Origin: Prevotella sp.
GTDB taxonomy: Bacteria; Bacteroidota; Bacteroidia; Bacteroidales; Bacteroidaceae
DNA: 64,000 nt
Assembly (NCBI GenBank): GCA_016281815.1
Contig: JAEEJK010000045.1
Coordinates: forward strand, 1 to 64,000
Reading direction: 5' to 3'
The notes beneath the pieces are model-generated. The model was not told where the DNA came from, did no database searches, and saw only the letters and a program-made list of their open reading frames with translations. This document shows, piece after piece, positions 9,364 through 19,289 of the stretch. The position numbers and the translations under genes are program-made. The first letter of the stretch is position 1. Each line of letters begins with the position of its first letter.

Positions 9364-10902
9364 TTATTTATCGAAGACTTTACTGAATTCGTCTACACTG
9401 ATTTTGACAGGTTCGACCATGAACTCCGGACGGTTATAACTCTTAAGCAGGCTGATATGCAGTTCGGGGTCTTCCTGTGGCAAAAGGAAGGCCTTTCCTA
9501 CTTTCCCATTGTTGAAATAGGCAAAATAGACACGGCTGTAGTTGTCATCATCACGACGGCTGGCTAACATAATCCAATGTCCGTTGCTCGACCAAGAGGG
9601 GTAGCTGTCAGAATAGCCTTCGCTGTTGAGGAGGGTGAGGTCGATGGGCGAAGTGGTTTCTTCGTTGAGTGCAATGCCCGTATATTGTTCCAACGGGATA
9701 CATACTATGTCGGCATCATGGTGCCTGCTATGGAAACAGCCATACTGACCCAGGGCAAACAACAGATAACGTCCATCGGGACTGATGCGGGGCAAGGTAA
9801 CACTTTTGTCGTGCGAGGTGGCATCATACACAAACTCCTCTTCACCGAATTTGTGAGATGACAGGTCAAACGAACGGCGATAGAGATTGTATTGCACTTT
9901 CGGGTAGGTCGTTCTGATATCCTTGTCGCACATCTCTTCAGGAAGCGGGGCTGACTTGCCATAATACAGGTATTTGCCATCAGGCGACCAAGTGGGATAT
10001 ATCTCCAAGAGGGTTGAGTCGTTCGAGACGACGCTTACAGAGTCTTTCTCCACATCGTAAAGAATCAGGTCGCTGGCCAAATCATACACCTCAATCTTAT
10101 TGGGATTCAATGTGTGGAAAGCTTGACGTGTCAGATTGGTGGAGAAGGCTATCAGTTTGGCGGTGGGGTGCCAGGATGGATAAACACCTGAGGAAATGGT
10201 GTAGTCGCGCTTCAGATTGACTCTCGAGACCTTACCATCGTTCACAATAACAGTACCGGCATTGGAGAGACGCACATGGAAAAGCATGTTGTCGGTTTTG
10301 TAGTTCTGATAACTGTGGCAGTTGATGCACTGGCCTTTTTCCCTGTCAATACTGGTAATCTCGTTGTTGAAGATCTGTGTCTCTTCAAACGTGGTGAGGT
10401 TGCGCTGGGCTATTTCCATGTAGGTCCATGCAACATACGAGGGTTCGATGAGGCGATACGACAGATATTCGTCGATGGGCTGTTCGGCTACATGTATTTC
10501 AAATGGGCTGTACGACAGCCATTGCTTTTCCCTTTGGCCAGCGACCGATGGTTCGCCCTTTTTCTGCCCCCAGACCTCTACCTTGATGCTCTTGCCCTTC
10601 GAGGCATCGAGCATAGCATGCCATTCTGACTCGGGTATCTGCACCTTCACGCCATCGCCGTATGTCTGTTGCCGACCGTCAGGGGTGGTGAGGCGTGCCA
10701 CGCACGCTTCGTACTGGTCAGCAGGGAGCATGAAGTTGAGTGGCGCAATATTGCAAGGCACGGTGACATCGCAATAGTCTGGGAAGATGGCAGGCAGGCA
10801 CTTGGTTTCTTTGGATGAAGAAGGCACATCAGGGTGATGCACACACGATGACAACAGCAACGTCATGACAAAGGCCAGAAAATATGATAAAATCCTATTC
10901 AT
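9364..10902 (-). CDS. PD40/TolB-like beta-propeller lipoprotein with CxxCH motif
   Basis: Lipobox LLLSSCVH; QCINCHSYQ; YPSWHPTAKLIAFSTNLTRQAFH; WSPDGKYLYYGKSAPL. Confidence 0.8.
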   Translation of the reverse strand: MNRILSYFLAFVMTLLLSSCVHHPDVPSSSKETKCLPAIFPDYCDVTVPCNIAPLNFMLPADQYEACVARLTTPDGRQQTYGDGVKVQIPESEWHAMLDASKGKSIKVEVWGQKKGEPSVAGQREKQWLSYSPFEIHVAEQPIDEYLSYRLIEPSYVAWTYMEIAQRNLTTFEETQIFNNEITSIDREKGQCINCHSYQNYKTDNMLFHVRLSNAGTVIVNDGKVSRVNLKRDYTISSGVYPSWHPTAKLIAFSTNLTRQAFHTLNPNKIEVYDLASDLILYDVEKDSVSVVSNDSTLLEIYPTWSPDGKYLYYGKSAPLPEEMCDKDIRTTYPKVQYNLYRRSFDLSSHKFGEEEFVYDATSHDKSVTLPRISPDGRYLLFALGQYGCFHSRHHDADIVCIPLEQYTGIALNEETTSPIDLTLLNSEGYSDSYPSWSSNGHWIMLASRRDDDNYSRVYFAYFNNGKVGKAFLLPQEDPELHISLLKSYNRPEFMVEPVKISVDEFSKVFDK

Positions 10903-10932
10903 AATCCACTTCTAATTTTCAATTTAAATTCC

Positions 10933-12744
10933 TCACGAATGAGTTTCGTTTCCAATCTTACCGGTAACATTGATAGGCTTTCTTCCGAAAATGTTATACC
11001 ACCAGTAGGTGTCTCCATATTCTTCACGCATTTCCTCACCTATCTTTTCAATGGTCATGCCAGGCTTTGCAAAATTCTCAAGAGTTGACCAGAATTGTTT
11101 GTAACGCTCGAAGACGGACTGCTCGACTGGGAGCATCATCCGCTTTTCTTCAGGAGCCTTGTCTATAAAAAGGATATAAGCCTCCATGGCATGCAAAGGA
11201 AACTCTTCGTTCAAGTGCAACTGCACATAGTTGTGCAGTGAAGCCCAGAAACGGCGTGAGTCGCATCGCAGCATGGAATAGAACAATGCCTGTTCCGAAG
11301 CCACTTTACTATCGGATTCGTACCAGAGGCTGATGCCATTGACTATATAACTGTCGCTGTTCTCTACGCCAGTTAGTTCATCGGGGAAGCACTTTTGCAG
11401 TTCCTTTATCTTTTCTGTGACAGGTGCCGGTTGCCAATTGCCGTAAAATGGATGATGATGCAGTAGGGTGGTATAGCGTTCTACCAGTTTCTTGTCTCCG
11501 ACAGCCAGGGCACAGCGGGCAAGCATTTTTAAATAGAAGGGTGAAAAGCCAGCTTGGATGGCATTTTCGAAATTCAGGCGGATGGCTTCATTCATCATGC
11601 CGTAGTTGTAATATACCAAAGGCGATGCAATGTCCAAAAGGGTGACGTGGAGGGTGTCGGGGTTGTTGATGTCGACAGCATCGTTGCACAGTTTGAATGA
11701 ACGGTCGAGTAGGCCGCCTTCATTCATCAGGGCAATATTCTTCAGAAATACCATCGTGCTAGTCGGCTTCTTGTTGGCTTCTGCCACACGAAGGACTCCC
11801 TGCCAGTTGTCATTTGAGGCAAGGCGCACCATGCGCATTTCTTCTATGTAGTTGCGGTCGTAGTACATGAACGACAAAGTAAAGATGATGCCTGCAGCAG
11901 CACAAACCACCGGGACAGCCAATCTCCCAAACAACCACCCCCTCAAACGACCAAACAACAAACTTCCCCAACGACCAAACAGCGGTATGAGCAAAGAGGC
12001 AGCCCCAAGCGCCCAGAACGGGATGGAAAGATGTGGACAAACGTCACTTGGTGTTTCGAAGCGAGGAAAACCTGCCATCATGACATCGTCGGATTTCAGA
12101 TTCGAATAGAACTGGGTATGCCAGATGCTGGCGGCAAAGATGAGCAGGACTATGCCCAAAAACTCTCGCCAAGTGGGTTTGTCTGTAAGTATTAGACATA
12201 AGACGAAAAGCAAAGCAAACCATCCAAGCAATGGATAGATGCAAACACCCATCAGATACCAGACAAGATGCCTTTTGCGTGGGGTGCTGCGGGCTGCCCA
12301 CAAGAGCAGCAGCATGGCAAGGTAGCCTACCGACTGCGAGAACCAGTATCCTCTGATGGTGGAGATATAAATCCAATAACCCAAATCCACAACCGATGTG
12401 AGCAGACAGGCAATAGGCAAGAGCATCAGCGCGGAGGAATTTCCCTTCAACCGGAATGCCTTGATTCCCGCATAGAATATGAGGATCCAAATAACCATCA
12501 TCACGCTTGCACCAAAAGACGGTCTATAGAATAACTGCGTGAGCCAGGCTCCCAGATACTGCATCAGTCCAAAGGGTTTTGATAGGAGCCTGTGGAAGAA
12601 GGGGGCTCCGAAAATGAATTCGGAACGGTCGTGTGCCGTATAGAAAACCTCTAAATTGATGTATAATATATATACGACAAATACTATGAAAGCCAACAGA
12701 CTTGCATAGAGTACGGCATCAGATAGTTTGCTTTTGTTTATCAT
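10933..12744 (-). CDS. Polytopic inner-membrane protein with C-terminal soluble region (paralog of 7711..9354)
   Basis: Multiple TM segments, then a helical domain. MINKSKLSDAVLYASLLAFIVFVVYILYINLEVFYTAHDRSEF start at 12744 preferred over 12771. Confidence 0.7.
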   Translation of the reverse strand: MINKSKLSDAVLYASLLAFIVFVVYILYINLEVFYTAHDRSEFIFGAPFFHRLLSKPFGLMQYLGAWLTQLFYRPSFGASVMMVIWILIFYAGIKAFRLKGNSSALMLLPIACLLTSVVDLGYWIYISTIRGYWFSQSVGYLAMLLLLWAARSTPRKRHLVWYLMGVCIYPLLGWFALLFVLCLILTDKPTWREFLGIVLLIFAASIWHTQFYSNLKSDDVMMAGFPRFETPSDVCPHLSIPFWALGAASLLIPLFGRWGSLLFGRLRGWLFGRLAVPVVCAAAGIIFTLSFMYYDRNYIEEMRMVRLASNDNWQGVLRVAEANKKPTSTMVFLKNIALMNEGGLLDRSFKLCNDAVDINNPDTLHVTLLDIASPLVYYNYGMMNEAIRLNFENAIQAGFSPFYLKMLARCALAVGDKKLVERYTTLLHHHPFYGNWQPAPVTEKIKELQKCFPDELTGVENSDSYIVNGISLWYESDSKVASEQALFYSMLRCDSRRFWASLHNYVQLHLNEEFPLHAMEAYILFIDKAPEEKRMMLPVEQSVFERYKQFWSTLENFAKPGMTIEKIGEEMREEYGDTYWWYNIFGRKPINVTGKIGNETHS

Positions 12745-12757
12745 TTTTTTTGCTATA

Positions 12758-12788
12758 AAAGGCTGACTCAATCAAATGAGTCAGCCTA
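12758..12788 (-). terminator. Hairpin between the lipoprotein gene and the downstream membrane gene (attenuator/internal terminator)
   Basis: Minus strand AGGCTGACTCATTTGATTGAGTCAGCCTTTTA: perfect 10-bp stem followed by a short T run, in a 70-bp spacer. Confidence 0.65.
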
Positions 12789-12814
12789 TTATTAATTATA
12801 CTGTCAAGGAATGA

Positions 12815-13546
12815 TTATTCCTCATAGTAAACAGCATTGAGAGTCATTGATCCACTGTACAGCATGAGGTCAAGGTCACGACCTTCACCACCCTTAGCAC
12901 ACTGGTCTGCCATATCCTGAGTAATCTGAAGTTCGTTCAAACCAGACACCCACTTCACATGATCGTAATAGGTAGCACTCCACCAACCATTCATGACTTT
13001 CAAATCGAAATCTGCACTGACATCAGATACGTCAAAGATCAGAGTCTTCAGACCGAAGTAAACATCATCGGGAATAGTGGGCAGGTGAGCACCTTCAGTT
13101 GAGCTGAAACGCATAGCTGCTGCATCCCAAGCACCTGGCTGGAATGGTACATCCTCTGGCTTGTCAGGACCACCATAAATATAGTACTTTACAAGTGGAT
13201 CTGTGATTTCCTGACATGATACAGGGTATTCAGCAACAAGTTGAGTTCCATCAGGACAAAGAGCAGTCAGGGTAACGACATGGTCACCAAGTTTCATCTT
13301 CTTCCATGCGAAATTACCAATCAATTCCTTGCCAGCGAAATCCCACTTTGCATTGACTGGAGCAGATGTCTGACAGGTAATAACGTTACCATTCTGACCA
13401 CTGGGAGACTTGTCTACAGTGACTGATGTCTTCGCCTTCAGCTCGTCAAGCGTGATGTGGCCACCATTGCTGATATCCTCATGGATAGGATCGCATGCGG
13501 CAAAAGCGCAAACTGCGGCAACAAGCAAAAATAATATCTTTTTCAT
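12815..13546 (-). CDS. Surface lipoprotein accessory to SusCD (SusE-position)
   Basis: MKKILFLLVAAVCAFAACDPIHED lipobox; directly downstream of susD; beta-rich. Confidence 0.65.
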   Translation of the reverse strand: MKKILFLLVAAVCAFAACDPIHEDISNGGHITLDELKAKTSVTVDKSPSGQNGNVITCQTSAPVNAKWDFAGKELIGNFAWKKMKLGDHVVTLTALCPDGTQLVAEYPVSCQEITDPLVKYYIYGGPDKPEDVPFQPGAWDAAAMRFSSTEGAHLPTIPDDVYFGLKTLIFDVSDVSADFDLKVMNGWWSATYYDHVKWVSGLNELQITQDMADQCAKGGEGRDLDLMLYSGSMTLNAVYYEE

Positions 13547-13565
13547 CTTGTTTACTTATATAATA

Positions 13566-15497
13566 TTAATACAGAACTTTATATGTGTACTCAGATGCAG
13601 AAGCTTTTTCATCCCATCCAGGGTTCTGCTGCATCTTATCAACCATCAGAGTAATCTGAGCCTGAGGCTTCGGCAAGAAACCGTTGGTGTCAGCATAACG
13701 TTTAGCCCAAGAACAAGTCATGTGCGCCATAGGAATTTTGGCACCCTTCTGACCATAGCATACGATCATTTTACCCTTCTGTGCTTCGAGAGCCTTTGCT
13801 GCGTATGAAGATTCGCCAGAGTCAATACCTGACCAACGACGCATGTCATTGAAACGAAGTCCCTCTAATGCAAACTCCCAACGACGCTCATCTTGAAGAG
13901 CCTTCAAAGAGTAAGAAGTTGTCAGAGGCACACCGGCACGAGCCTGAACCTGATTCATATATTGTACATCACCAGTAAGTTCAGAAAGCATCAACAGAAC
14001 GTCAGCATAACGCATCAGGTAGTAGTCCTCGAAGTGGTCACCCTGCTGTTTGTTGTCAAGTGAACTGGAGGAATATCCCTCGCACTTTGACCACCATGAA
14101 TCGTTGTCAGCAGCGCAAGCATCAAGGTTGACATCAGCGTACTTCTTGACAGCATAGCCTGACTCCTCATTGTCGTCCTTCTCGTAGGTATAGGCTTCGA
14201 GTTCATTATCGAGGTCAATCAGAGTGGCTTTCTTACGAAGGTCTGTATAACCACCACTTCTCTCAGCATCTGTCCAGTCATCCCAAATATTGCAGGAAGG
14301 AGTACCCTGACCCCAGCCCTGGTTGAATGGATAAGTCTTGTGACGACGACCATTGTCATTGGTAGCACCATTACGAAGACCCCAGAAGCAAGAGAGATAG
14401 TTGGAATACATACGCGGGTTGTTGTATGTTCCACCAATTGCCCACTTGGAGGCATTCATAAACTGAATCTGGAAAATCTCCTCAGTGTTGCCGTTACCCA
14501 TACCAGGCTGGTCGAAGCAGTTCTCACGCTTCATGTCTGCGATGAAATCGTATGCATGGGTGCCTTCAAGGTTGCCGGTACCATCTGCGTTATCATGTGC
14601 CTCATCCCAAAGTAGACTGTTGGAATACTGCCAAAGTGAACGGAAGTCTTCGCAGAGCTTGTAACCGCCTGTAGAAACGATGTCTTTCAAACCTTCAACG
14701 ACTTGTGCCTTTGAAAGAGTACCTCCTTGGCAGCCCTCCTGCTCTACAAGATTAATAGTAGCATCACCAGTAGAGAGATCTGCAACTTTCTTGTAGAAGC
14801 CAGCCCAGAACATCCATGCACGTGCAATAAATGCCTCGGCAGCATACTTGTCAGCATGACCTGAGCCATTGGCTCTCTCTGGCTTCATGAGATTCTTGGC
14901 AGAAACGAAGTCTGAAATAATCTGTGGGTAGATGAACTCCTCTGCACTAACCTGCTGTTGCATCTCATCGGTAATAACAGTAGAGGTAATCAGGGGGACA
15001 TCGCCGTACAACTGGCTGAGCCACATATAGTAGAGACCGCGCATGAAATAGCCCTCACCGAGGAGTTGGTTGCGCTGAGCCTTCTGGGCTTCAGTCCACT
15101 CCACATTGTCGATGGTTTCAATCTGGTTGTTGGCACGTGATATACCACCATAGAGAAGGATGAAGTCCTGCTCATACTGGTTGGCACTTGCTGTTGTGAA
15201 ATGATGCAGTGACTTAGCCACATTGTCCTGCAAACCGCCACTGCCGTAGCAGTCATCAGACATGAGCGACCACCAATAGAAAGGATTATTCAAGATACCA
15301 CTTTGATCTCCGCCACCCAGCGTATTCATAATACTGTAGGTGGCTGCATTCAATGCCTCTACATCTCCTGGCTTACCAGGGAATGTGGCTGCAGTCAACT
15401 CTGTCACACGTGGATCAGTGTCCAGCATGTCGTTACAGGATGTGAACAAAGTTACTGCAGACAAAACAGCCAACGATGATAAAATATATTTCTTCAT
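13566..15497 (-). CDS. SusD/RagB-family lipoprotein
   Basis: LFTSCNDMLDTDPR lipobox; EGYFMRGLYYMWLSQLYGDVPLITS; DYYLMRYADVLLMLSELTGD; LKALQDERRWEFALEGLRFNDMRRW. Confidence 0.95.
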   Translation of the reverse strand: MKKYILSSLAVLSAVTLFTSCNDMLDTDPRVTELTAATFPGKPGDVEALNAATYSIMNTLGGGDQSGILNNPFYWWSLMSDDCYGSGGLQDNVAKSLHHFTTASANQYEQDFILLYGGISRANNQIETIDNVEWTEAQKAQRNQLLGEGYFMRGLYYMWLSQLYGDVPLITSTVITDEMQQQVSAEEFIYPQIISDFVSAKNLMKPERANGSGHADKYAAEAFIARAWMFWAGFYKKVADLSTGDATINLVEQEGCQGGTLSKAQVVEGLKDIVSTGGYKLCEDFRSLWQYSNSLLWDEAHDNADGTGNLEGTHAYDFIADMKRENCFDQPGMGNGNTEEIFQIQFMNASKWAIGGTYNNPRMYSNYLSCFWGLRNGATNDNGRRHKTYPFNQGWGQGTPSCNIWDDWTDAERSGGYTDLRKKATLIDLDNELEAYTYEKDDNEESGYAVKKYADVNLDACAADNDSWWSKCEGYSSSSLDNKQQGDHFEDYYLMRYADVLLMLSELTGDVQYMNQVQARAGVPLTTSYSLKALQDERRWEFALEGLRFNDMRRWSGIDSGESSYAAKALEAQKGKMIVCYGQKGAKIPMAHMTCSWAKRYADTNGFLPKPQAQITLMVDKMQQNPGWDEKASASEYTYKVLY

Positions 15498-15512
15498 AAC
15501 TTATTTGTCGAA

Positions 15513-18500
15513 TTAGAATTTAATACTTGCACCTACCAAATATGTACGAGATGGTGGGTAAAGACCCAGGTCGATACCAGATGCCCAACCATTACCACCT
15601 GCTGAGTTGCCTACCTCAGGATCGAGTCCGGTGTAACCGGTGAAGGTGTGAAGGTTCTGAGCCTGAACATAGAAACGAAGTTGCTGGAATGGGCAAGCCT
15701 TCCAGAGATGCTTGAAGTCGTAACCGAGTGTTACGGTCTTGATCTTGAAGTAGTCGGCATCCTCCATATAACGGTTAGATACCCAGTTGGTATTCTCGCT
15801 ACCAGTACTTGAAATACGTGGCTGAGTGTTTGAAGAACCTTCACCAACCCAACGATTCAGGATGGATGTGTCGTAGTTCTGATAAGGAGCGTCACTGAAC
15901 GAACGGTAAGAACGCATGATCTGCATACCGAATGCACCAGCACCGTTGACAGAGAAGTCAAGACCCTTCCATGAGAAGCCGAGGTTGACACCCAACATGA
16001 TATCTGGGTTGGGGTTACCAATCTCATGACGGTCACAAGTTTCACCTTCTGCATAGGTAAGCACACCATCACCATTCCAGTCGTCCCAGATGCAGTCACC
16101 AGGCTGTGCGTTATCAAGAACGGCCTTGCCGGCAGCACGTGCGGCGTCAATCTCTGCCTGGTTCTGCCAGATACCGCTGTAAGACATGCCGAAGAAGTAA
16201 CCGATGGGCTTGCCTTCCTCAGCGCGGTAGATGTACTCTGTACCCTGTGAGAGGACACCACTAGGACCATTGATATAGTGGTTGTCGTTGGCAATACGGG
16301 TAACCTTGTTCTTGTTGGTAGCAAAATTCACACCGAAGTTGTAACTGAAGTCTTTGTTGATTCTGTCGTTCCAAGTGAGAGCGATTTCAATACCGGTGTT
16401 CTCCACGTCACCACCATTGATGGCTGCAGGATTGGTACCATAGATGGCAAGCAGGTTGCCACTAATCAGCCAGTCCTTTGTGGTCTTCTTATACCAGTCG
16501 AAGTTCAAGCCCAAACGGCTTTTGAGGAAACGTGCATCGAAACCTAAGTCAAGTTGCTCGGAGGTCTCCCAAGTCAGGTCAGGATTAGGAACGATGTTGG
16601 CGTAAGCACCGGTGTTCGGAGTACCTGCAACAGAAGTAGCCATGTCAGAACCGAACTTGTAACCAGCGTCGCCAGCATCACCCGACAGGGCGATAGTAGC
16701 CAGATACTGATACTTAGAGATACGGTTGTTACCGTTCTGGCCCCAAGATGCGCGGAACTTCAAGAAGTCCATCCAGCTGTGTGTGCTCTCCATGAATGGC
16801 TCATTGCTAATCACCCAACCTGCAGATACAGATGGGAAGATACCCCAGCGCTTACCATCGGTGAAGATACTTGATCCATCATAACGCAAAGTTGCAGTAG
16901 CCATATAGGTCTCATTCCAGTCCCAACTTACACGGCCGAACCAAGAAGCGAGATACTCTTCGTCGTTAGGTGAGCCGGTGAGAGTGGCATCAGTAGCATT
17001 GACAAGTTTGATGTTCGACAGCCATGCTGAATCCCAACCCTTCAGTGTTGCGAGTTGGTCACCATAATTAACCTTGTTGGAACCACCCAGGTTTGTACTC
17101 CAGGCACTGCTCTGGAAACTCTGACCTACCATGGCACTGATCTTGTGACCTGAAATGATAGGAAGGTCGTAAGTAAGGGTGTTCTCAATAGACCATGAAG
17201 TATTCAACCAAGTACTCTGGCTAACGCTATAAACAGGTGATGTGGCATTTCCATAACCAGATGAACGTGGCTCACCATAGTTGCGATAGGCACCTGAACC
17301 CCAGTTGTAGTTGAACTGAGAACGGAACCTCAGACCTTTGATAGGCTGGATGACGAGGAATGCAGTAGCATTTGCATTGATGTTGCGGCTCTCTGCCTTA
17401 GAGTTGAAACCACCCTTAGCGAGGTTCTCCCATGGGTTGCTGAACAAAGAAGCGTTCCAACCCTGACCATATTTGACAGTACCATCAAAATCCTGATAAT
17501 AATAAATGTCACCATTGTCAGCGTACTGTGGCATAAGAGGGCAAGTCTGAAGCAAACTGTGGATATAACTCCAGTACATACCGTCCTCAGCCAGGTCGTG
17601 ACTCTTGTTATAGCCAATAGAGATGTTCTCACCGATTGTGATGGCATCGAAGTCCTTCACTCTCAAGAGAACGTGATCGCTGTTGACGCGGATGGTGTGG
17701 CGTTTGTAGTAAGAAGCCACATCGGCTCCCATGATACCTTCGTTGCCGGTATAGGTGTAGGACATAGCGAACTTGGAGCGGTCGGTACCACCAGTCAATG
17801 TCACAGAATGATTCTGCTGCACGGCATTCTTGTTTTCGAATGCAGCCCACCAGTCGGTGCCTTCCCAACCGTTTTTGACTTTGGTGAGGATGTCGGCAGG
17901 AACGTAGCCGGCCCAATCCATCTTCTGACCAGAAGTGTTGAAGGTGTACTCATCAATAATCGTCATGTACTGCTCAGCATTAAGAAGTTGTGGACGCTTG
18001 TAAGCGTTGGACCAACCCATGGCACCATTGTAGCTGAGTTCAATCTTGCCAGCCTTACCTTGCTTGGTAGTAACCAGGATCACACCGTTGGCAGCACGGG
18101 CACCATAGATGGCAGCCGATGCAGCATCCTTGAGGACGTCGATGCTCTCGATATCGTTCGGGTTGATGCCGTCAAGGTTGCCACCTGCAACACCGTCAAT
18201 CACATAAAGAGGTGCTGCATCGCCGGTGGTTCCGATACCACGGATGTAAACCTTGTAGCCCTTGCCCGGCTGAGTAGAACTCTGGGTGATCTGCACACCA
18301 GGAGTGCTTGACTGCATGGCTTCCAGTGCGTTGGTGGTGTTCAGTTTGGCGATGTCTTCACCCTTTACCTGAACGGTAGCACCGGTAACCAACTTCTTCT
18401 TCATCGTACCGTAACCAATGACCACCACGTCATTCAGCATGGCGTAGTCTTCTTTTAAGGTGACGGTGATGCTTGACTTTCCTGCCACTGACACCTTCTG

Positions 18501-18749
18501 GGGCTCATAACCCACATAGGTGATGGTGAGGGTGGCGTTGGAGGGAGCCTCTACGCTGAAGTTTCCATCAAAGTCGGTGATGGCACCGACACTGGATCCT
18601 TCCACTTTCACGGTCGCACCGATTACCGGGTCGCCCGCTTCATCTACAACTGTTCCCTTGACGACACTCTGAGCCATTGCTCCCAATGGGAACAAACAGA
18701 GCAGGAACAGAAATACTAACGGCTTTTGTAGTAATTTAAAATTCCACAT
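15513..18749 (-). CDS. SusC/RagA-family TonB-dependent outer-membrane transporter
   Basis: VVKGTVVDEAGDPVIGATVKVEG (CNA_B-like), VVVIGYGTMKKK, plug motif DIESIDVLKDAASAAIYGARAANGVILVTTKQG, C-terminal aromatic strand. Confidence 0.97.
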   Translation of the reverse strand: MWNFKLLQKPLVFLFLLCLFPLGAMAQSVVKGTVVDEAGDPVIGATVKVEGSSVGAITDFDGNFSVEAPSNATLTITYVGYEPQKVSVAGKSSITVTLKEDYAMLNDVVVIGYGTMKKKLVTGATVQVKGEDIAKLNTTNALEAMQSSTPGVQITQSSTQPGKGYKVYIRGIGTTGDAAPLYVIDGVAGGNLDGINPNDIESIDVLKDAASAAIYGARAANGVILVTTKQGKAGKIELSYNGAMGWSNAYKRPQLLNAEQYMTIIDEYTFNTSGQKMDWAGYVPADILTKVKNGWEGTDWWAAFENKNAVQQNHSVTLTGGTDRSKFAMSYTYTGNEGIMGADVASYYKRHTIRVNSDHVLLRVKDFDAITIGENISIGYNKSHDLAEDGMYWSYIHSLLQTCPLMPQYADNGDIYYYQDFDGTVKYGQGWNASLFSNPWENLAKGGFNSKAESRNINANATAFLVIQPIKGLRFRSQFNYNWGSGAYRNYGEPRSSGYGNATSPVYSVSQSTWLNTSWSIENTLTYDLPIISGHKISAMVGQSFQSSAWSTNLGGSNKVNYGDQLATLKGWDSAWLSNIKLVNATDATLTGSPNDEEYLASWFGRVSWDWNETYMATATLRYDGSSIFTDGKRWGIFPSVSAGWVISNEPFMESTHSWMDFLKFRASWGQNGNNRISKYQYLATIALSGDAGDAGYKFGSDMATSVAGTPNTGAYANIVPNPDLTWETSEQLDLGFDARFLKSRLGLNFDWYKKTTKDWLISGNLLAIYGTNPAAINGGDVENTGIEIALTWNDRINKDFSYNFGVNFATNKNKVTRIANDNHYINGPSGVLSQGTEYIYRAEEGKPIGYFFGMSYSGIWQNQAEIDAARAAGKAVLDNAQPGDCIWDDWNGDGVLTYAEGETCDRHEIGNPNPDIMLGVNLGFSWKGLDFSVNGAGAFGMQIMRSYRSFSDAPYQNYDTSILNRWVGEGSSNTQPRISSTGSENTNWVSNRYMEDADYFKIKTVTLGYDFKHLWKACPFQQLRFYVQAQNLHTFTGYTGLDPEVGNSAGGNGWASGIDLGLYPPSRTYLVGASIKF

Positions 18750-18910
18750 AGCTTGGTTTTTGGTTAAAAATAAAAGAGTAATATAATCTTTTTCTAATCA
18801 ATGATGTCGCCCGTTCTCCTACTTTTCGTCTGGGCGCACTATTTCGGTTTATTAAGTTAGGTGCAAAGTTAATTTATTTTAATGATGTGTCGATAGTTTA
18901 TGTGTCAGTT

Positions 18911-18960
18911 TTTTTTAGATGATTGTTTTTCGAAACAAAATGATACATTTTAAAAACACA
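18911..18960 (-). promoter_or_regulatory. Palindrome-containing upstream element, copy 2 (upstream of susC)
   Basis: AGATGATTGTTTTTCGAAACAAAATGATACATTTTAAAAACA; near-identical to 4771-4812. Confidence 0.5.
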
Positions 18961-19289
18961 AAACCATGAATTTTGGCAGAAAAACACGGATATATGGAGT
19001 AAAACGGCTTAGAAATTGCCCCAAGTAGTGGTTTCTTATTTGATTCTCTTAACAAAGTCTATGGCAGAAGAGCCTTTTTGATACGATTATGTTTCTTATA
19101 CTTTTAAATAAGGTGTAAAGAAAGTTATCCTGTATCACAGATATTATGATTTGTCACATTATAAAAGAATGAATGCAAAAGATTTTTATTCTTTGCTTTA
19201 TTTTTATTTATTTTGCAAAAGATCATCATTATGTTAATCAGACTGATAACCGAAACAATTGCTAACTAATTTTATCAAATTCATTCAAT

